Below, piece by piece: positions 1 through 8,384 of a stretch of DNA of 64,000 nt (its first letter is position 1; each line of letters opens with the position of its first letter). The position numbers and the translations under genes are program-made. Origin of the DNA: Echinicola strongylocentroti (GTDB lineage: Bacteria > Bacteroidota > Bacteroidia > Cytophagales > Cyclobacteriaceae); the NCBI RefSeq assembly GCF_003260975.1, contig NZ_CP030041.1, positions 5,831,501-5,895,500 on the forward strand. Direction: 5' to 3'. The notes beneath the pieces are model-generated. The model was not told where the DNA came from, made no database searches, and saw nothing but the letters and a program-made list of their open reading frames with translations.

Positions 1-1
1 C

Positions 2-1690
2 TATTACACTGAGATATCTACAGCGTTTCATGCACCTCTCCCTAAGATCCTGGAGAATTACAATAAAGAGACAGGCCTTTGGCCAGAATCTCCCGGCTAT
101 GCTTCAGGCATGATAGGAGCATTGCTGGAAATGGCCTTGCCCCTTTACCAAGCAGGAATCAATACGCTAGGAGAAAACCCCATGATCCAAAAAGCTGCCA
201 TGGCCAATTTAGGTTGGCTGGATGCCAGGGGAAACTTGGTGGTGTTTGGAGATATGCGGGGAGGCCCCTTAAACTACGAGGTTTTTGAACGATTACTGAC
301 CTATTATACTTGGGAAGGAATCACTGATGAGGCCAAAAAAGTAGCCACTGTCATCAACAAGGGAATAGCCTCGGATCAGTATGACAGGTCCGAAGTGGAT
401 TGGAGAAGGATTATTCTCAACCAACCGATCAATACTACAGAAAACACCCTGCCTTACCATCGTGCTGCATATTCTCCATTTCATCGGCACATGATTATGC
501 GAAATGGAAATGACGATGAAAACGGCATGATGTTTACCCTATATGGCGGCATGCATGGAAGTCACTTATCTTCGAATGGCCTGGCTTGGCAGTTTTACGG
601 AAATGGTTATGCACTGGCACCTGACGGAGCTGCATACGAATCATATTGGACACCGGACATGGGCTACTATAGTGGACCTGTAGCCAGTAATACCATTGTG
701 CAGGGATATTCCAAAGGAGAGATCACCGTTAATGCCATGGACCCAATGGTACCGAGCGGACAATTTTACAATGAAAGTGTGACCTCGGAATTTTGTTCAT
801 TTGCTGATGTCTCGGCAGATGAGAAGCGAAGATTAATTGCGATGATCAGAACTTCTCCTACTTCTGGATACTACCTGGATATTTTCAGGTCAGACCTAGC
901 AGAGAATGATTACATCCATCATAATTTGGGTAACCGTATGACCCTAAGTGATACTGGTGATACCCCGATTACGTTGGAAAACAGCAGTATAGAAAATCCT
1001 CCCCACGAAGCTTACTCCTTTTTTGAAAATACAAGAAAAGCGCGGTATGCTGATGATTTCAAAGCCACCTGGACCATCGATTCCGTTGCTCCGGCGTTGA
1101 ACGTGGACATGTGGATGATGGGGCAAGAAGGCAGGGAACTGTTCGTAATGGATGCTCCACCGACTACCCTCCGTCCGGATGTAACTCCCGGCCAAGTCAA
1201 CAAAGCTCCCCAAAAAACACCCACTTTACTGGTAAGGCAAAAAGGAAACAACGCTTCAGAAAGTCCATTTGTAGCTGTTTTTGAAACATATAAAAAAGGG
1301 GAGAATTCATTGAAGGCAGTTTCTACGATCCAGAGCACTGATCGGTTTGTAGCTTTAGAGGTAGGCTCTGATAACACCAGACAACTGATACACAATGCGA
1401 TAGATAAGGAGGTTTATGAAACCCCAGCAGGAAGTGTTTTTCAAGGTATCTTTGGCGTAGTATCGTTAAAAAATGATGAATTGACCTACCTTTATTTGGG
1501 CAAAGGAGGCCAGATAGGGTATGGAGGATACCATCTAGCAGCCATTGAAGGAGAAGTAAGTGCCTCCTTGACAATAGAAAATGGAATAGTAGCTTATTCG
1601 GCCGATAAGCCTGTCATGATTAAGCTGCCAGGTGGGGATAAAAAGGAATTTTCGGCAGGTAAGAACATTAGAATACATCCAAGCAAGTAA
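2..1690 (+). CDS. Heparinase II/III-type polysaccharide lyase, 5' truncated
   Basis: The reading frame is open from base 2 and continues from outside the window; the Met at 110 is internal, since the preceding codons (LWPESPGYASG) fit the alpha-helical domain of the family. The visible 563 residues cover the end of an alpha/alpha toroid and a C-terminal beta-sandwich. The protein is clearly related to the complete protein at 51790: both share YY-x-DIFRS, a HNLG segment, a MW/LWM-x-G-x-x-GRE segment and a late PFVAVFE / PFVSVYE segment. In the family such proteins cleave uronic-acid-containing polysaccharides by beta-elimination in the periplasm or outside the cell. A MHGSHLSSNG segment sits where the paralog has LGNHMHANG, a probable His-containing active-site loop. 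The next gene, a sulfatase, starts 11 bp downstream, so they are probably co-transcribed. The exact PL family and substrate are not known. Confidence 0.75.
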   Translation, partial: YYTEISTAFHAPLPKILENYNKETGLWPESPGYASGMIGALLEMALPLYQAGINTLGENPMIQKAAMANLGWLDARGNLVVFGDMRGGPLNYEVFERLLTYYTWEGITDEAKKVATVINKGIASDQYDRSEVDWRRIILNQPINTTENTLPYHRAAYSPFHRHMIMRNGNDDENGMMFTLYGGMHGSHLSSNGLAWQFYGNGYALAPDGAAYESYWTPDMGYYSGPVASNTIVQGYSKGEITVNAMDPMVPSGQFYNESVTSEFCSFADVSADEKRRLIAMIRTSPTSGYYLDIFRSDLAENDYIHHNLGNRMTLSDTGDTPITLENSSIENPPHEAYSFFENTRKARYADDFKATWTIDSVAPALNVDMWMMGQEGRELFVMDAPPTTLRPDVTPGQVNKAPQKTPTLLVRQKGNNASESPFVAVFETYKKGENSLKAVSTIQSTDRFVALEVGSDNTRQLIHNAIDKEVYETPAGSVFQGIFGVVSLKNDELTYLYLGKGGQIGYGGYHLAAIEGEVSASLTIENGIVAYSADKPVMIKLPGGDKKEFSAGKNIRIHPSK

Positions 1691-1701
1691 GTATAAGTAA
1701 A

Positions 1702-3159
1702 ATGAACAATAGGTATTTACACATCGTCATGGTGCTTTTTTTGGGAGGGATGATGGCATCTTTTACCCAAAAAACTCCTCCCAAACGGCCCAATTTTCTA
1801 TTCGTGGTAGGGGATGATCAGTCTCCATTCGACTTGCAGGTGTATGATGGCAAGTCGGTATTGGAAACTCCACATATCAGCCAACTTGCCAGTTCGGGGA
1901 TGGTATTCGAAAGTGCCCGCCATATGGGATCCATGAACGGTGCGGTGTGTACTCCCTCGCGTCATATGATCATGACGGGAAGAACACTTTGGCACCTTCC
2001 TCCCAGTGCGGAATTCCAAAAGCAGACTGACCCTCATCCATTGGACGAGCAGAGTCTTCCGGCTGTTTTCAATAAAGCTGGATATAAAACGATGAGGACC
2101 TGTAAGAAGGGAAATTCCTACCCAGGAGCCAATCGGCAATTTACGGTAATAGAGGATGCTACCAAACGGGGAGGTACTGAGGAGACAGGTAGCGCTTGGC
2201 ATTCCAAGCAAGTGTTGGCGTACTTGGAAGATCGTGAAGCGAATAGGGAAGAAGATCCTTTTTTAATTTATTTTGGGTTTTCCCATCCACATGATACACG
2301 GGACGGCACGCCCGAGCTATTGGATAAGTATGGCGCTGTCAACCATAGGGATAAAAACAGCCTTCCACCGGCCAATCCAAAGCAACCGCCCCTGCAAGAA
2401 AACTATTTGATCGAGCATCCTTTTTTTCATGGACATCCGGAGCTTAGAGATGAAGAACGTGTAAGCGGCGTATGGAAAAATCGGGATGAGCAAACGGTCA
2501 GAAATGAGCTGGGACGGGAATATGCCTGCTCAGAGAATATTGACGACCAATTGGGAAAGGTCCTCCAAAAGCTTGAAAAAATGGGGGAGCTGGACAATAC
2601 CTACATTATTTATACCTCTGACCATGGTATGTCCATAGGAAGGCATGGACTGATGGGCAAACAAAACCTGTACGAGCACACATGGAGAGTGCCGTTCATA
2701 GTGAAGGGGCCGGGTATCCAGCCTGGTCGCCGTGTGGAAGGGAATATCTATTTATTGGATGTGCTCCCGACTTTATGTGATTTGGCAGGAATAGCCATTC
2801 CTGAAACTGTAGAAGGAGCTAGTTTTAAGCCAGTCCTTATGGGGCAAAAGGAAACCATAAGGGAAGTCCAGTACGGGGTGTATTGTGGTGGTACCAAGCC
2901 CGGCATGCGGACAGTAAGAAAGGGAGACTGGAAACTCATAAAATACGATGTGATGGATGGAGAAGTGAGGGAAACACAGCTTTTCAACCTGGCCGAAAAC
3001 CCACATGAATTTCTTCCGGAACATCAAAGGGCTGCCAAAATGGAAACTAACTTGGCCACCCATCCGGAGTACTCAGATAAGCTTCAAGAAATGGAAGCCC
3101 TTCTGCTGGAAGAAATGGTGAAGCACGATGACCCTTACCGACTTTGGAACCAAGAATAG
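1702..3159 (+). CDS. S1-family sulfatase, Cys-type, divergent
   Basis: A 485-residue formylglycine-dependent sulfatase. A signal peptide (about residues 1-22) predicts export. The N-terminal metal-binding GDDQ lies near residue 38, the sulfatase signature CTPSR has C83 as the residue to be converted to formylglycine, and TSDHG near residue 310 supplies further metal ligands. The usual GKWH motif is not visible: the matching segment reads TMRTCKKGNSY, so the substrate-facing Lys/His pair differs from the other sulfatases here. It hydrolyses sulfate esters on a sugar; which position cannot be told from sequence. It lies between a lyase and a second sulfatase, with a 5-bp gap to the latter, so co-transcription is likely. 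The family call is firm, the activity less so because of the changed motif. Confidence 0.85.
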   Translation: MNNRYLHIVMVLFLGGMMASFTQKTPPKRPNFLFVVGDDQSPFDLQVYDGKSVLETPHISQLASSGMVFESARHMGSMNGAVCTPSRHMIMTGRTLWHLPPSAEFQKQTDPHPLDEQSLPAVFNKAGYKTMRTCKKGNSYPGANRQFTVIEDATKRGGTEETGSAWHSKQVLAYLEDREANREEDPFLIYFGFSHPHDTRDGTPELLDKYGAVNHRDKNSLPPANPKQPPLQENYLIEHPFFHGHPELRDEERVSGVWKNRDEQTVRNELGREYACSENIDDQLGKVLQKLEKMGELDNTYIIYTSDHGMSIGRHGLMGKQNLYEHTWRVPFIVKGPGIQPGRRVEGNIYLLDVLPTLCDLAGIAIPETVEGASFKPVLMGQKETIREVQYGVYCGGTKPGMRTVRKGDWKLIKYDVMDGEVRETQLFNLAENPHEFLPEHQRAAKMETNLATHPEYSDKLQEMEALLLEEMVKHDDPYRLWNQE

Positions 3160-3164
3160 AAATA

Positions 3165-4622
3165 ATGAAAAATATCAATACCACCTTGTTGTTAATCCTG
3201 GCCGTGTTGGCCTTTTCCTGTGAACAGAAGAAGGAAAGGGCAAGCCAGCCCAATATTGTTGTTATTCTGTGTGATGATTTGGGCTACGGGGATTTGGGGG
3301 CTTATGGCCATCCAGTGATCCAAACGCCCAACTTGGACGATATGGCGGCCAAGGGAATACAGTTCACCAACTTTTATTCGGCAGCTCCTGTATGTTCACC
3401 ATCCAGGGTGGGATTGCTGACCGGTAGGAGCCCAAACAGGGCCGGTATTTATGATTTTATAATTGGGGGAAGTAGAAAACGACCCAATAACCGGGACTTG
3501 GTCCATCTACAAGCTGATGAGGAAACCATTCCCGCAAGGCTAAAATCTGCAGGATATGCCACTTGTCTATCCGGAAAATGGCACTGTAGCTCATTGTTCA
3601 ACCAACCAGCCAAACAGCCTACCCCTGACCATTTTGGGTTCGACCACTGGTTTGCTACCCATAATAATGCTGCACCAAGTCATGAAAATCCCAATAATTT
3701 TGTCAGAAATGGTCAGGATGTCGGCGAGATAGAAGGGTTCAGTTGTCAGATAGTGGTGGATGAAGCATTGAGTTGGCTTCAGGGGCAGTCGGAAGACAAG
3801 CCTTTCTATTTGCAGGTTACCTTTCATGAGCCTCATGAGCCTATTGCTTCTCCGCAGGACTTGGTGGAGAAGTACCTTCCTACTGCCGAAAACCAACACC
3901 AAGCCGAGTACTTTGCCAATGTCGAAAACATGGATTTGGCAGTTGGGAAATTGATGGCTTATTTGGAAGAAAACCATGGTGAAAATACCCTCATTGTCTT
4001 TACTTCAGACAATGGCCCAGAGACGCTGAACAGGTATGCTCGTGCCAAGCATTCCTATGGTTCTCCAGGAGAACTAAAAGGCATGAAGTTATGGACAAAT
4101 GAGGCAGGTTTTAGGGTTCCGGGTATTATGTACTGGATGGGAGAGTCCATTTATCAAGGCACTTCTGATGCGGTGGTGTCATCATTGGACTTTATGCCTA
4201 CATTCTGTGAATTGGCCGGTGTCGAGGTGCCTGAAAATACATTGGATGGCCAATCTTTCCTGCCTGTACTGGAAGCGGGTACAATGGAGGAGCGTGATAA
4301 GCCGCTGTTATGGAGTTTCTATAATGCGCTCAACGACCACATGGTGGCGATGAGGAAAGGAGACTGGAAAATTCTGGCACGCCTAAAAATGGAAGAGGGC
4401 TATCTGCCCAAAACACTGAACCTTTATCCCGGAAATGAAGATTCCGTAAAAAATGCCAAGTTGGTGGATTTTCAACTGTATGACCTCAGTAAAGACAAAG
4501 GAGAGGGGACGGACTTATCCACTGAGCATCAAGAGAAATTAGCGGAGATGAAGCAATCGCTGGAGAAAGAGTATAAAGCATTATTGGAAGGCAGCCATAT
4601 TTGGGAGCGGGATTCTGAATAA
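3165..4622 (+). CDS. S1-family sulfatase, lipoprotein, Cys-type
   Basis: A 485-residue sulfatase. I start it at the ATG at 3165 rather than the upstream TTG at 3144, because 3165 gives a clean lipoprotein signal (MKNINTTLLLILAVLAFSC) and no overlap with the gene before. The lipobox Cys is at residue 19, predicting a membrane-anchored enzyme. Family motifs are CDDLGYGDLG near residue 33, CSPSR with C77 as the formylglycine site, SGKWH near residue 139, and TSDNGPE near residue 277. It would remove sulfate from oligosaccharides during PUL-driven breakdown. Its ordinary motif set contrasts with the changed motif of its upstream neighbour, suggesting different sulfate positions. Subfamily assignment within S1 is not possible by eye. 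Confidence 0.9.
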   Translation: MKNINTTLLLILAVLAFSCEQKKERASQPNIVVILCDDLGYGDLGAYGHPVIQTPNLDDMAAKGIQFTNFYSAAPVCSPSRVGLLTGRSPNRAGIYDFIIGGSRKRPNNRDLVHLQADEETIPARLKSAGYATCLSGKWHCSSLFNQPAKQPTPDHFGFDHWFATHNNAAPSHENPNNFVRNGQDVGEIEGFSCQIVVDEALSWLQGQSEDKPFYLQVTFHEPHEPIASPQDLVEKYLPTAENQHQAEYFANVENMDLAVGKLMAYLEENHGENTLIVFTSDNGPETLNRYARAKHSYGSPGELKGMKLWTNEAGFRVPGIMYWMGESIYQGTSDAVVSSLDFMPTFCELAGVEVPENTLDGQSFLPVLEAGTMEERDKPLLWSFYNALNDHMVAMRKGDWKILARLKMEEGYLPKTLNLYPGNEDSVKNAKLVDFQLYDLSKDKGEGTDLSTEHQEKLAEMKQSLEKEYKALLEGSHIWERDSE

Positions 4623-4663
4623 TCAATAGCAATAATAAAGTGGAACATAAAATAGGAAGTGTT

Positions 4664-5404
4664 ATGAGTAAATCGGTTTTATGGATAGTCCTTTCGGGCA
4701 TGGTGTTTTTTGCATGCACCAAAGGTGAAGAGAAGACCGTCCAGCTAACAGATGATTTGACGGTGAAGGCGTCTTTACAGTATAGTGATGATTTTGCCGA
4801 AGGTATAGCAAACTGGAAAGCGGAGCAAGGCGAAGGTGGTGAAGTGTACCACAATAATGGAAAACTTGAAATAAATGATAAAAGTGGTTGTACCGTTTGG
4901 TTTAAAGAGAAACTGGAAGGTCCGGTCATGATCGAATACGATGCCTATGTCATCGAAGACGGAGGAGAATATGATCGTGTTTCTGACTTGAACTGCTTCT
5001 GGATGGCTACTGACGGTGAAAACCCAGACAACCTTTTTGCCAAGTCAGATTTTAGAAAGGGTAGTTTTCCTAATTATGACAGCCTCCATCTTTATTATGT
5101 GGGAATGGGGGGACATCACAATACAAAAACAAGATTTAGGAGGTACACGGGCAATGGTGAAAAACCGCTCTTACCTGAGCATGACCTCAGTGCCCCAGAG
5201 TACCTCATCACACCAAATACCGTAAAGCATATTCGGTTAGTGGCTTTTGATAATGTTATCCAATATTATCGAAATGATACATTGATCTATGATTATCGCG
5301 ACCCAAATCCCTATACGGAAGGGCATTTTGGCATCCGAACAGTCCATAATCACATGACCGTAGACAATTTTAAAGTTTACCAGCTCAGTGAAGTAGAAAA
5401 ATAG
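4664..5404 (+). CDS. Small lipoprotein with ConA-like beta-sandwich (DUF6250-like)
   Basis: A 246-residue lipoprotein. The start at ATG 4664 is preferred over an in-frame GTG at 4640: it is preceded by AGGAAG and gives MSKSVLWIVLSGMVFFAC with the lipobox Cys at residue 18. The rest is a single beta-rich domain. Features include DDFAEGIANWKAEQG at the start, a Trp/Asn-rich centre (NCFWMATDG), GGHHNTKTRFRRYTG, and a terminal FGIRTVHNHMTVDNFKVY strand pattern typical of concanavalin-like jelly rolls. I recognise it as resembling DUF6250, which is common in Bacteroidota carbohydrate loci next to lyases and sulfatases. It may be a lyase or a glycan-binding protein. Function is not established, and the assignment rests on recall of the motif pattern, not on a search. 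Confidence 0.65.
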   Translation: MSKSVLWIVLSGMVFFACTKGEEKTVQLTDDLTVKASLQYSDDFAEGIANWKAEQGEGGEVYHNNGKLEINDKSGCTVWFKEKLEGPVMIEYDAYVIEDGGEYDRVSDLNCFWMATDGENPDNLFAKSDFRKGSFPNYDSLHLYYVGMGGHHNTKTRFRRYTGNGEKPLLPEHDLSAPEYLITPNTVKHIRLVAFDNVIQYYRNDTLIYDYRDPNPYTEGHFGIRTVHNHMTVDNFKVYQLSEVEK

Positions 5405-5450
5405 CATAGCTTAAGCAATAAGCCCGTCTCTCGTTAACCTAGTTATTAAA

Positions 5451-8294
5451 ATGAAGATTTCAGGATTCCATTATCTGAATTTACTGATAGTATTTACTTT
5501 CCTACAGCAGGCAGTTGTGGCTAATCCGTTGGGGTTTTCTGACGAACGGGTGAAAGAAATATACGTCTCTCCACTAGGTGATGATGATGGTGCAGGGACG
5601 AAAAATGATCCTTTTGCCACATTTGACAGGGCATTGCGGGAAACCAAAGCATACGCGGGAAAGCAAGCCGTGACAGTGTGGTTCTCTGAGGGAACGTACT
5701 ATTTGGAAGAAACTATCAGGATAGGAAGTGAATATTCCGGGACGGATTCAAATCCCGTGACTTTTGCCGCCTCTCCCGGAGCAAAGGTCACTATAAAAGG
5801 ATCCCAGCGTCTGGACAATTTACAATGGGCAGCCTATAAAGAGGGGATTTATGTGACGTCTATTCCATCTGATCTAGAAGAGGTGGACCAGTTATTTGTG
5901 AATGGAAACAGGCAAGTGCGAGCGCGCTTTCCCAATTACGATGATCAAAATCCCCTGCGAGGTGGCGAAGGATACATTCAGGTGACTGGCGGTATGAATG
6001 AACGCTATGATGAATGGTTTTCCTATGATCCCGAAACATTTACAGAAAAGGAATGGGCACATCCGGAAACAGGGATTGTCCATGCCTTTCAAAGCCACAA
6101 CTGGGGGAATATGCAGTATGCCATTAAGGAAGTAGATAGGAGTTCCAATAAAGTTTATTTGGGAGAGGGAGGATGGCAGCTCCAGAGAAAATATGGAATA
6201 GGAGGAAAAGGGAGCAAGTCTTCTTGGTATTTTATTGAGAATATTTTTGAAGAGCTGGACGATCCGGGAGAATGGTATGTAGACCATGAAGAAAACCTAC
6301 TTTATTACTACCCTCCAGCTGGGGTAAATCTCTCCGAAGCCATGGTGGAAGTTCCGGTGGTGAATGACCTTATCCAGCTGATGGGTAGCCCATCCTCGCC
6401 GGTAAGGCATATTCAATTCAAAGGATTCCGGTTTACCCAATCCAATTACACGTTCATGGATGAATACGAGCCGCTTGCTAGGGGAGATTGGGCCATACAC
6501 AGGGGAGGAGCAGTGTTTATGGAAGGAGCAGAGCACTGTTTGGTAGAGGACTGTGCGTTTGAATACCTAGGAGGAAATGGGGTGTTCATGAGTGCTTACA
6601 ATAGAGAGAATGTAGTAAGAGGGTGTCAATTTGTCCACTTGGGAGAGAGTGCGGTGTGTTTCGTAGGGGATCCTTCATCGGTTCGCTTCTATCAGACTTG
6701 GGATGATAGTGAGCTACTCGGTAAGGACTGGGTCAAGATGCGTGAGGGGATGGATATGGAGCCAGGCCCTAAGACTCCCGACTATCCAAAAAACTGTGTC
6801 GTAGAAAATTCCATCATGCATGACTTTGGTGATGTGGGCAAGCAAGTGGCAGGAATCTATATTTCCATGAGTTTTAAGATCAGGGCATCACATAATACGA
6901 TCTATAACTGTCCCAGGGCCGGTATCTGTATTAATGACGGTACTTGGGGTGGCCACATCATAGAGCACAGTGATATTTGGGAAACAGTCCGGGAAACTGG
7001 AGAGCATGGCCCTTTTAATTCCTGGGGAAGAGAGCGCCAGTGGCGGGGCTCCCGCGGAAAAGATGATCAATTTCTCAAAGAACTCACGAAGCTCGATGCG
7101 TTGGAGAATGTAATCGTTCGGAATAACAGGATCGCCAATTACCGTAAATCGATTAGTGCCGGTAACTGGACAATAGACTTGGATGATGGATCCAGTTATT
7201 TTGAGATATATAATAACCTTAATTTGGGCTCTACCATTAAGCTTCGGGATGGCATGGCCAGAAAGGTTTATAACAATATCACAGTAAGTGCTGTGCCACT
7301 GGGATGGCACGTATGGCCAAAAGAATCTGAAGATGAAATCTACCAAAACATTTTTGTGATAGCCGGTGCTATCCCTGGCAATGAGCAACCTACCCGTAAT
7401 TTTATCCGGCCGGTGGGGTTACCTTCCGACACTAAGTGGAGTGAGCATTATGACCGAAATTTATACTGGAATTATAATTTTCCTGTGGATTTTTTAGTCA
7501 CCGAAAGCAAGGATATGAAGGCTTGGTTAGCAGAAGGATATGACAAAAACTCCCTTGTTGCGGATCCGCAGTTTGTAGATCCGCTCAATGGCAACTACCA
7601 GGTAAGTGAGGATTCTCCTGCGTTGGCGCTTGGTTTTGAAAATTTCCCTATGGATAAATTTGGGCATCAGATGACCCGGATAGTTCCTTTTGGGGGCGAG
7701 TTTGAAGAGGATATAAAAGTGGAGCTAAAGAAGGACTTGCGAGCAAAAGATGGAGGCAAAGTGTATTTTACCCTTGACGGATCCGCCCCGACCATTCATT
7801 CCTTGGAATATAATGGTGAATTCATCTTGGATAAAAACACTACCGTAAGGGCGCAGACTTTTGATGCCAATGGCTTACCTGTTGGTTTCGAAATGAAAGC
7901 AGATTTTGAAAAAGTGGAAAAAGTTATTTATCCGAGCTGGTTACAAACCTTATTGGCCGGAAAATACCAAGGTGATGTAGTAGCTGCCGACCAAGCATTG
8001 GTAAAAGAGGTAGCTGGAGCCACACTGGTGAATATAAAAGATGATCCGGATTTGATTGATGCCACAGGCGGCTACGATTATGGTTGCTATATCAGGTCAC
8101 TAGATGAGGACAAAGGCGCCATGTGGGGCGATGCAGGGCTAGAGCAAGACTGGGTCATACAACAAGTAAATGGCGTTACTGTCCGAAATATCACCTCCCT
8201 GGAAAGGGAATTGGCAAAATACCATAATCAGGACGTGGAAGTAACGGCAGCAAGAGATTATAGTACAAGTACGTTTACCGTAAAAGTACCATAA
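5451..8294 (+). CDS. GH141-like beta-helix glycosidase with PDZ-like C-terminus
   Basis: A 947-residue exported protein (signal peptide to about residue 25). Residues ~35-740 form a right-handed parallel beta-helix opening with IYVSPLGDDDGAGT. Motifs such as GEHGPFNSWGRERQW, DLDDGSSYFEIYNN and IKLRDGMARKVYNN match what I recall of GH141, a family with alpha-L-fucosidase (and reported xylanase) activity. Residues ~755-820 resemble the Fn3-like chitobiase C-terminal domain (KVYFTLDGSAPT). The last ~120 residues look PDZ-like (DWVIQQVNGVTVRNITSLEREL). The protein at 25569 is a full-length paralog with PDZ and CBM32 parts instead. It lies between the DUF6250-like lipoprotein and a heparinase-type gene. 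The likely role is release of fucose or a related sugar from oligosaccharides; beta-helix folds are shared by many families, so substrate is uncertain. Confidence 0.7.
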   Translation: MKISGFHYLNLLIVFTFLQQAVVANPLGFSDERVKEIYVSPLGDDDGAGTKNDPFATFDRALRETKAYAGKQAVTVWFSEGTYYLEETIRIGSEYSGTDSNPVTFAASPGAKVTIKGSQRLDNLQWAAYKEGIYVTSIPSDLEEVDQLFVNGNRQVRARFPNYDDQNPLRGGEGYIQVTGGMNERYDEWFSYDPETFTEKEWAHPETGIVHAFQSHNWGNMQYAIKEVDRSSNKVYLGEGGWQLQRKYGIGGKGSKSSWYFIENIFEELDDPGEWYVDHEENLLYYYPPAGVNLSEAMVEVPVVNDLIQLMGSPSSPVRHIQFKGFRFTQSNYTFMDEYEPLARGDWAIHRGGAVFMEGAEHCLVEDCAFEYLGGNGVFMSAYNRENVVRGCQFVHLGESAVCFVGDPSSVRFYQTWDDSELLGKDWVKMREGMDMEPGPKTPDYPKNCVVENSIMHDFGDVGKQVAGIYISMSFKIRASHNTIYNCPRAGICINDGTWGGHIIEHSDIWETVRETGEHGPFNSWGRERQWRGSRGKDDQFLKELTKLDALENVIVRNNRIANYRKSISAGNWTIDLDDGSSYFEIYNNLNLGSTIKLRDGMARKVYNNITVSAVPLGWHVWPKESEDEIYQNIFVIAGAIPGNEQPTRNFIRPVGLPSDTKWSEHYDRNLYWNYNFPVDFLVTESKDMKAWLAEGYDKNSLVADPQFVDPLNGNYQVSEDSPALALGFENFPMDKFGHQMTRIVPFGGEFEEDIKVELKKDLRAKDGGKVYFTLDGSAPTIHSLEYNGEFILDKNTTVRAQTFDANGLPVGFEMKADFEKVEKVIYPSWLQTLLAGKYQGDVVAADQALVKEVAGATLVNIKDDPDLIDATGGYDYGCYIRSLDEDKGAMWGDAGLEQDWVIQQVNGVTVRNITSLERELAKYHNQDVEVTAARDYSTSTFTVKVP

Positions 8295-8384
8295 ACGTCA
8301 ATTGTGCTATCATCTAAATATTAACCCCGGTTGATGCATATTTCAGGTTAAAGAAGAAAATAGGAAATAGTAATCTCGACCAAT

